Assembly (NCBI GenBank): GCA_949987705.1
Contig: OX465281.1
Coordinates: 164,001-228,000 of the forward strand
Reading direction: 5' to 3'
DNA length: 64,000 bases
Source of the DNA: Thereva unica
Lineage: Eukaryota > Arthropoda > Insecta > Diptera > Therevidae
Made by a program: the position numbers and the translations under genes. The notes under the pieces are model-generated. The model was not told the origin of the DNA and made no database searches. It saw only the letters and a program-made list of their open reading frames with translations. Positions 56,855-64,000 of this stretch are shown here, one piece after another. The stretch's first letter is position 1. Each line of letters opens with the position of its first letter.

Positions 56855-59800
56855 TTAATAGTCAACAACTTCCATTCTGAATGGTTTTCTACTGTTAGGC
56901 AGCGGCACTGAAAGGTGGTTGCCAGTTGATGTCCTCGAATTGCGCATAGTAACTGGTTCATCCTCATCATCGGAATCACTTCGAACACCAACTGGACCAC
57001 CGAGCGCTGGACCACTGAAATCATCGTCATCGTCCTGTTTCCGGTGAGAAAAGGATAAGATTAGAAATTGCTAAGAACAAATTAAATATTTTCTAAATGT
57101 TTTCTTAAGTTAAAAGTCGAGTGTTTGCATGCATTTTTTACTCAGTGAAAATATTTTACAAATTGTGTTTTTGTGTATACAGTTTTAGTGCCAAGTGTGG
57201 CCTATGAAAGGCGGTTAACAAGTGTTGTCTAAAAACATGCAAAATTATTGTCTAAAGCCCACTCTGGCACACACAAATTAGTGCTGCAACACCGAAGCTA
57301 TATAAAACAAGAAGAATATTTGCAGAATGAATCTCAGCAAGTTGACATAGATGCAGTTTACAATTGACACCTCAGTACAACCATATGTGAGATAGTGTAA
57401 TTTTGTGACCGCAGGTGTTAAAATTGCGTTCTTGGTGGCCAACAAACAACTATAAAGATAAACACAATCCCGTCTTGTGCTGAGTAGGCATTTTTACCAA
57501 CAAAATTTTAATGCTTGTGATTATGTATGAGAGTATGTTGAAAAGTTGAAAAGCGCCGTAGTATCGTGAATAGAAATTGATGGTGAAAGAAGAGCTAGTC
57601 ACGTAACTAGAATTGTTTCTTCAGAGCCGGAGTAAAGTATTATAAATACTTAACAATCTTAAGACTGTTTGAATATTGAATGATTCATAAGAGGAGACTG
57701 TCGACGCAACTAAAGGATCAGGGCCCTCCTCTATAGTTTCGACAGGATCAAAGTCAGAGGGACGTGCTAAAACAGGAGAGACTACTGGCTCATCAGGAAA
57801 CTTCCAAAGATGTAGGTGGTCTAGTGCAACCTGGAACAAAGTAGAACTGCCCCGACAGTCTATGCAAGCTGTGAGTCATGTGTAAGTAAAGGCCCTGTTG
57901 ATAAATTTCGAGTGTTCGTTAGGTTGTAGCATTCTGTTTCGTTAAGATTTAAACATTAACGCTTCTCTCTTGTAGATAAAACGTCGTGAGATCCAACAGC
58001 AGCAAATATGGAGTAAAGTAAGAAAGCAGTGGTAGCAAGAGCATGATCATTCCCTGTACAGCATACCTTTCTTAAGGTTCCCAACGAACCTACTGAAGAT
58101 AGTGGGTCAATCAAACAAGAACGGTCTACAGATCATGATAGGATGTGATGCGTACGATTGCCATGAAACCTGGGGCAGCAGCTGACCAAATTAAAATGGT
58201 GAGTACCTTTGTGAATATTTCCTAATCACTAAGGTAGACATAATATATCGGGCGTTCGGCAACGGTAGAAGACATGAAGTTATAGTCATTACTCTGGCCA
58301 CCCAATACGTTGCTTAATACGTGACATTGGGAGGTCGTGCTCGGTCAAAGATACATCCATTTTCGAGTGAGTGCGTTCTTGAACATGAATAGAGCACATA
58401 GAAACTCTAGATATGTGAACTGACTAGTCTTTTGTGAAAATAGGGCAAAGGATGGACAAGTTTTGTGCTCTGATCAAATCTGTGATGGATGTAGAATTAT
58501 CTGGGCCGAATATGATTACCTACGTCAATAACTGTTCCCACAAGGACGCCGTGGTGGAATAATGAACTGGACAGAATGAACTTGAGATTGCTATAGTACT
58601 GCATGCTCGCGAGGAAAGTTTAAGCCCCTTTCGTGATAACTTAATGATAGAGTATACTAGCTGGGTGCCGAGATCCGGGTTTAAAGCCCCAAGTTTGTAG
58701 AGCGATGAGCACCAGGCTACTCTTTCAAGCTGAGGTGGCATGTACTTACGAAAACCTAAAAAGGATCTAAGCTAACAAATGGCAAGATTCATCTGGCAAT
58801 AAGGTCCTGAATCTATACTAGTTTGGGACTGTCGACGTTCCTTTGGTGAGCTGAGCATGCTCATTCTATGTAGTTACCCTTGTTCGAGTCACGCTCATCG
58901 GTGCTTCGAAGGCATTGAAAAGGCAGATGGTATGTCCAGACAAAGCTATGATATTTTATTCACCGGTCCAGGGCCGGCTATTGAACACCCAGCACCAGGG
59001 CCCTGGTGATTGAGTAAAACACATCGAATACCCGGTACACCTTTGGCTTTACCAAATGAAAGCGGTTTGTTCCCGCGACGTCTCAGAGCTTGGCTAGAGA
59101 ATTGTTTCAGGTGCTGTAGAAAAAATGTCAGGCTAGTGCTCTCTAAATTACAAAAGAGCATGAAAAATATATTTATGAGTTGTGATTGAAGAAACCATGG
59201 CTTCTGCTTGATCGGTGGTAATCAGATCCTGATCGGTGGAAAAAGAACTCTAATAAAGTTTACTAAAAATTTCCATGGGTTGCTATAGGCAGTGAGGATG
59301 AATGAATGAATAATTAAAGTTATTTTAAAATCCTTAATATATTAAAATTGCATATATGTAGATATGTACGCTAGAGATCCAAAAAGGATCTGTTTAAAAT
59401 ACAACAAAACAAACACTCGTAAACACTGAGTAAACTTTAGTCGATGTGTGCAACATGCAAAAACGGAAAAGCATTGAGGAAAAGTAACAAGAAGGCACAA
59501 AAAATTAACACTCACACAATGAAAAATGATAGTTACCCGTTAATTTTTTAGTATTGTCAACAGTTTTATTAATTAGTAATTTTTAATAATGCTTCACTAT
59601 TTTTGTTTTGGTTTATCTTTGTTAATTCATTCGATCTTAGTTTTTGCCGAGTATTATGCCATGGGTGTTAATAAATACAAATTTCGAGTAGTTGTGGTAG
59701 TAATTAGTCATGATGTCATCGCTTCACCGTCATCAATATAATAAAGGACTCTTTCGTGTGTTTTTTGTTTGCTGTTTTAAGGTTTTCGTAAATTGCGAGA

Positions 59801-62800
59801 AAAACATTTAATGTACAGATTTCAACTATTTTAGATTTTCGCTTCTTAAAGGAGTTCAGATTTTGTTCGGGGTTCTTCCTTTTTCGTATTCAACAAAATA
59901 ATATATTGCAAAAAGAGGTTGTTGTTAATCCTTCGTGTCTAATGATATTTTTTAGGTAATAGCAATTCTTCGAAGTTTTTTTATTTAAATTTTTAACGAT
60001 TTTGTAGCTTAACTTGTTTTTGTACATTCTGTTGTTGCTTCATCACATTAACTCCAGATGGCATCATGTGTACTTTTCTCTTGAGTTCTAGTTCTATATA
60101 CAAAAATGTTTTGGTAAATTATTTTTTCTACAACAAACAGTTGTTGAATTTTATTTCTAGTTTTAAAATTTCGTCTATAACAATTTTGTTTTTTAAAACG
60201 CCTATTTTTTATCATTATATTGCGGTGATGATATTTCTTTTTCGATATTAGTTTTAGTAATTTGTAAATTTGTAACACAATGATTGTTGTACGTTTACAA
60301 ATTACTATTTCTAAATCTAAAATAAGGAAGATAAATGCAATTTTGAAACTAAAAATTTGTTTTTTGCCAAATATTTTAAAGAAAACTAAAATTTTTTGAA
60401 AATAAACTTAAGTTTTTTTTTAGATTTGTTTTTAAGAAAATGTCGAATTTGTTGAATAACTTACATCGTAGTCTCCAATTGTGAAGCGAGTTGCTGTTAG
60501 AGAATCTTGTGGCGGTAAGTCCGGGCTAACGACCTGCATTTTGAGTTTTGATTTTTGGTTTTTTGTTGATAGTCGAAGTTTCAAGGGGTAAAAGTCAATT
60601 TATACATTTTTTGTTAGTAGAGAGTTAGCATTTTTAGTAATAGTTAGTAATAAAAGCAATTAAATAATAAGTATATTAATATTAATAGCGATAAATATGT
60701 GTATGAATACAACCACTGATTGCTAAGCTGTGATATGAATATGACAGAGTAGCAATAAGTTTTGTCCTTTATTTTGTTTGAGACTTTTTAACAAAAAGAG
60801 TAAAATTGTTGCAAGTTAAAAAACAGCGTTAAAGTTAGTCATAATTTTGTAACTAGAGACGGAGTGTGTAAAATCGGCTTAAAATGAGTCGTGATTTCAT
60901 AAATCGAACAAAGAATAATTTAATTTTCCCAGAATATTGCATTTTAGCACGATCCGTAGTAGGACAAATTAAACTTGAAAAGTTCAATTGAAATCGCACA
61001 GGTTTTAACTGGACGATTGTGAAAAAAATTCTAAATTAAAATTTATGTTCTTTTTTAAATGTAACGTTTAAGCTAAGGTCATAATTTAGCCAGTGGTAAC
61101 TACACTAACGGAGAGGATAGGCTATAATAATCGTGCTAATACCTCGCAAGTTAGGGTCTAATAATGACTAACAAGGGTCTGATAATGAAACTACTACGGC
61201 TTCAGAATTTAAAAGTCCGTTATGAGACCTTGTGTGTAGAGCTCGAGTTGCATAGCAGTTAGCTAAGGTTAGTTTAATGCTACAGTAATCGAAAAGAAGC
61301 GATTAGCGGGGAATAGTATATGCAAAACAAATTATGACGTACTATATACATACATATAACAGCTCTGACACAAGTCACCATTTGCTTTGAGATGGGTTTT
61401 GCCTCCCGGAAAGGAATGAAAGCAGCTTTAAAGTGATACTATGCACTCTTCTCGTGCGAAGTGAATTAAGATCATAAACATCATAATTACGAATAAGAAG
61501 AATTCTTCGAAGTAGTCGAAGTTTTTGGAAAATGTACTCCCTGCGACTTGTACACGCAAAAGAGATACGAAAGCGTTGAAATTACGCTGATGAGCACTAC
61601 GCATAAGGTATTCTCCGCTTTACAGCATTAGGCAGCCCTACACGCTAGAAGTATCATGGACCAAAACCTATGAGGTTTAATCCCAGGCAATTTAATAATT
61701 GATCAGTCGTTGGCTGAAAACCCTGAGGAAAAGGTGGGTGATGGAAAAATGTATAAATTTAAATGAATGCGCATTGGTTCCACACTCGAGGCAATGGGGC
61801 CTGGGCTTAATAATAGAAGCCAACAACAGCATGGGACTAGAAATACCCGGATATATTCCTGTTAAAAGTTAACAAAATCAATTAAAGCATTCCGACCACT
61901 TAGCAATGTTCAAAAGGAAAGTCCTTCGAAAAGTTGTGGTTGTATATACGAGTCGGGATAATTTCAGAGGCTATACATGTGATAAAGAGGCTCTAGAATC
62001 TTGTCGAATGTCGATGGCTTTTTATGAAGGGTTACTATAATTATCCTTCGCAGCGAAATAGTTGATGGTGCAAAACTGGTTCTGGAAAATACATTTCTAT
62101 ACATTTTTTAGCCGAATAAACCAAGCTTTCCTGTTTTGTGCAACCAGTTTGACGGTTTGACTTATAAACATAAAAAATCATCTTAACTTATTACTTATAT
62201 TATAATTTTACTCTTTTTGTCATTTTAAAGTCTTTTACAGAGACAAAGCTTAAATAAATTTAAATTATATAATTAACATAAAAACACAAAACATAAAATT
62301 ATAATTAATTATTAATTTGTTAACTGCACTTACATCATCCTCATCAATCATTTCCTTGGTTGACGCTGTTGTCTCGTTACGTCTAATAGAGCCTTGATGA
62401 ATATCCAAATCGACTTGTAGACACTGGAAGCTTCGCATAAGGAAAACAATAGGCATCGGCAGTATTCCAGCTAGAATCATTGATAACGCAATTCCCATTA
62501 CCCAATTAGGATAGTCCAGCTGATCAACTTCGCCCTAATAAATGAATTATACAAATTTGCACAATGCTAAATGTTATTATTACAAATCTTTTACCGTTTC
62601 GCCATTCCATGCACCATATTTGGGATTCTTGATGATCATAAATACAACTGATGAAATTAAGATACAGCCCATTATCACAGGCCCAATATACCTCCATGTG
62701 ACTTGCCAGTAAACTCCGGGCCGATATCCAGTCATTTGATAAATGTCTTCAGTGAATCTAAAATTTGGAAATTGTCAGAACCACAGTAATTATGAGAGAA

Positions 62801-63390
62801 TATTGAGTCAAGGTACTTCGCATGTCCATAAATATAAATGACCGAAATCATCTCCATCAGCGCCACCACAACTAGACCAATCGTTCCAGCAAATGAGTCG
62901 AACATTTTCAGCCAGTATTCCCCGGCTCCAGTGCAGAATATTAAGCCGACTACGAAGCAGAAGGCGCAAACCACTCCAGTGACATGCTGCTTCTTAATCC
63001 TTTTCATAATTTCAATATCGAATAACGTACACAGCATACCCTCGAGAATTCCAATCTGAGATCCAAGACCGAGAGATAGCAGCATCATAAAGAATATCAC
63101 AGCCCAGAAAGGTGCACCTGGAAGTTCGACTATTGCTTGAGTGAATACGATGAAGGCTAGGCCAGTTCCTTCTGCTGCCTACATTTAAACAGTGGTTGTA
63201 AGTTTGGGGATTAAAAATTTTAAGTAATTTGGATCTGCTTACGTTGTCCAGCTGGCTTGACAGGCTGCATTCCTTTAACTCCCAAAGTTGGGCGACACTT
63301 GAATTGAGGTCTCTCAGTGCTTCCTCATAAACGTCGTCGGTAACGTTTTTAGACCCAAGGATTCCATGACTAACGAGGATCTTCTTATTC
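56855..63390 (-). CDS. SLC6 transporter, glycine-transporter-like, 3' part
   Basis: Sodium- and chloride-dependent plasma membrane transporter of amino acids or related molecules. Exons in window, 5' to 3': 63390-63243, 63178-62817, 62757-62595, 62534-62334, 60533-60465, 57034-56855; all GT-AG and phase-consistent, 373 codons before TAA. Seen: extracellular loop 4 with N-glycosylation sites NVT and NSS; TM8 (APFWAVIFFMMLLSLGLGSQ); TM9-TM10 (GVVCAFCFVVGLIFC; FAGTIGLVVVALMEMIS); TM11 (YIGPVIMGCILISSVVFM); TM12 (VMGIALSMILAGILPMPIVF); then a cytoplasmic tail, very acidic near DDDDDFSGPA, ending MEVVDY. In TM8 the Na2-site block reads LGLGS, with Gly where most SLC6 proteins have Asp, as in glycine transporters. 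TM1-TM7 lie beyond the right edge, so substrate is not proven. Confidence 0.9.
57621..57830 (-). CDS. candidate alternative last exon of SLC6 gene
   Basis: Same strand as the SLC6 gene, between its last two exons. A good acceptor TTTGTTCCAG ends just before 57830 and opens a 69-codon phase-0 frame that fits the phase of the upstream donors at 62334 and 60465. It reads VALDHLHLWKFPDEPVVSPV, then an acidic LARPSDFDPVETIEEGPDPL and VASTVSSYESFNIQTVL, stopping at TGA 57621-57623. Composition is protein-like (acidic, Pro/Ser), like the normal tail. No donor was found within it, so it would be terminal. It could be chance or a cryptic frame. Confidence 0.4.
   Translation of the reverse strand, partial: VALDHLHLWKFPDEPVVSPVLARPSDFDPVETIEEGPDPLVASTVSSYESFNIQTVLRLLSIYNTLLRL
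58120..58760 (+). mobile_element. LOA/R1-like LINE endonuclease fossil in SLC6 intron
   Basis: Plus-strand frames read IMIGCDAYDCHETWGSS (endonuclease block like DANAHH..WGS), then EYLCEYFLITKVDIIYRAFG, then RRHEVIVITLATQYVA (like VIDITLC), then SLIKSVMDVELSGPN-type sequence near 58470. The Asp-His catalytic pair region near 58340 is degraded. It lies opposite to the direction of the host gene and is dead. Confidence 0.65.
58761..60464 (-). other. SLC6 intron, no gene seen
   Basis: AT-rich toward 59500-60460. A GC-richer patch at 58940-59160 has no recognised motif, but may continue the LINE debris to its left. Confidence 0.45.
60534..62333 (-). other. SLC6 intron, no gene seen
   Basis: About 1.8 kb intron between the exons ending at 62334 and starting at 60533. 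Frames near 61700-61950 have some retroelement-like composition (CALVPHSRQWGLGLIIEANN) but no motif to identify them. Confidence 0.45.
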
Positions 63391-64000
63391 CTGAAAATAA
63401 ATTTTTTGCTTGTTGGTTACTTTTGTATAACTTGCAGGACATTCTAATAAAAAGGACTAGTAGGCGTTGCATCTTGATTACATCGAATGCGTACAAAAGA
63501 GAGAGGAAAATTTTGCTATGAAGTACTGCTTTGCACATAAACTAACGCACAGCGGGTTTACTGGATTTGGTTTTAAATGCTAATACCCTGGCTTCACCGC
63601 CCTAATTTTAATCAAGTTCACTTCAATATGCAAAAGTGGCTTCACCGGCATTGTTCAGTAGAGAAAGCTTCGTGAGTGACGTATTACATTTGAAAGCTCC
63701 TTTATAGAGATGGAAAATGGAATTTTCAATGCTTTGTGGGATTTAAATTTTTTATTTAATAATACCTATTATAAAATAAATGTAATTGAATATATATTTA
63801 TTCATTGACAGACATCTATACTTCCTTTTTTGATCCATGTTTATTTTTTCAAAGCTCTTACTTTAACTGTCATGTAATAATACATCAGTTGCCATGGAAA
63901 TATTCCAATTTTTTACTCTCTTTTGAGCGAGCTTTTAATTTGAAACTCAATTTCATGTTCTGTAGGCCCAAAGCAGGCATTTTTTCCTGACTTTAAAATG
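63391..64000 (-). other. SLC6 upstream intron
   Basis: Intron leading into the SLC6 exon at 63390 (acceptor TTATTTTCAG). No exon was recognised up to the right edge of the window. Confidence 0.5.

Noticed and set aside
1..64000. CRISPR arrays, bacterial operons, phage or plasmid features
   Set aside because: Repeats are inverted or dispersed, genes have introns, and the tRNA and LINE content are eukaryotic.

Overview
The window is nuclear DNA of an insect, most likely a fly (Diptera). The evidence is short GT-AG introns, AT-rich spacer DNA, a metazoan tRNA-Ile(AAT), fly-like versions of three conserved genes, and a dense load of dead non-LTR retrotransposons and short inverted-repeat DNA elements. 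The species cannot be named from sequence alone. There are no prokaryotic features, operons or CRISPR arrays.

Four cellular genes are supported. (1) A DNAJB6-type Hsp40 co-chaperone (mrj orthologue), + strand, 28396-35398. It has two alternative third coding exons (28786 and 31273) and two alternative last exons (31900-31972 and 35293-35398). (2) An RNF25-type RWD+RING E3 ubiquitin ligase, - strand, 44348-42798, five exons, 389 aa, complete. (3) A tRNA-Ile(AAT) at 45035-45108 with a Pol III terminator. (4) The 3' half of an SLC6 transporter resembling glycine transporters, - strand, from 63390 down to 56855, whose 5' exons lie beyond the right edge. A possible alternative last exon of this gene lies at 57830-57621.

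Layout. 1-28240 is intergenic and repeat-rich: decayed RTE-, jockey- and LOA/R1-like LINE pieces, at least eight inverted-repeat elements (MITEs), a tRNA-headed SINE (26795-27240), and a deleted hAT transposon (22109-22818) that holds a transposase N-terminus remnant interrupted by a SINE head. 28243-35400 is mrj, whose large introns hold more LINE debris. 35400-42800 is AT-rich spacer with LINE and MITE remnants. 42798-44350 is the RNF25 gene. 44350-56850 holds the tRNA, a near-perfect 118-bp hairpin element, a 950-bp foldback element, several LINE fragments and very AT-rich DNA. 56850 to the right end is the SLC6 gene, with a LOA-like endonuclease fossil in one intron.

The genes are not functionally linked. 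The most interesting cellular signals are the alternative exons of mrj, including a short C-terminus with a basic NLS-like patch, and the possible alternative tail of the SLC6 transporter. The most interesting genome-evolution signals are the hAT/SINE chimera and a set of unrelated small elements that share TAA target duplications and related terminal motifs. Nothing here amounts to a new defence or regulatory system.
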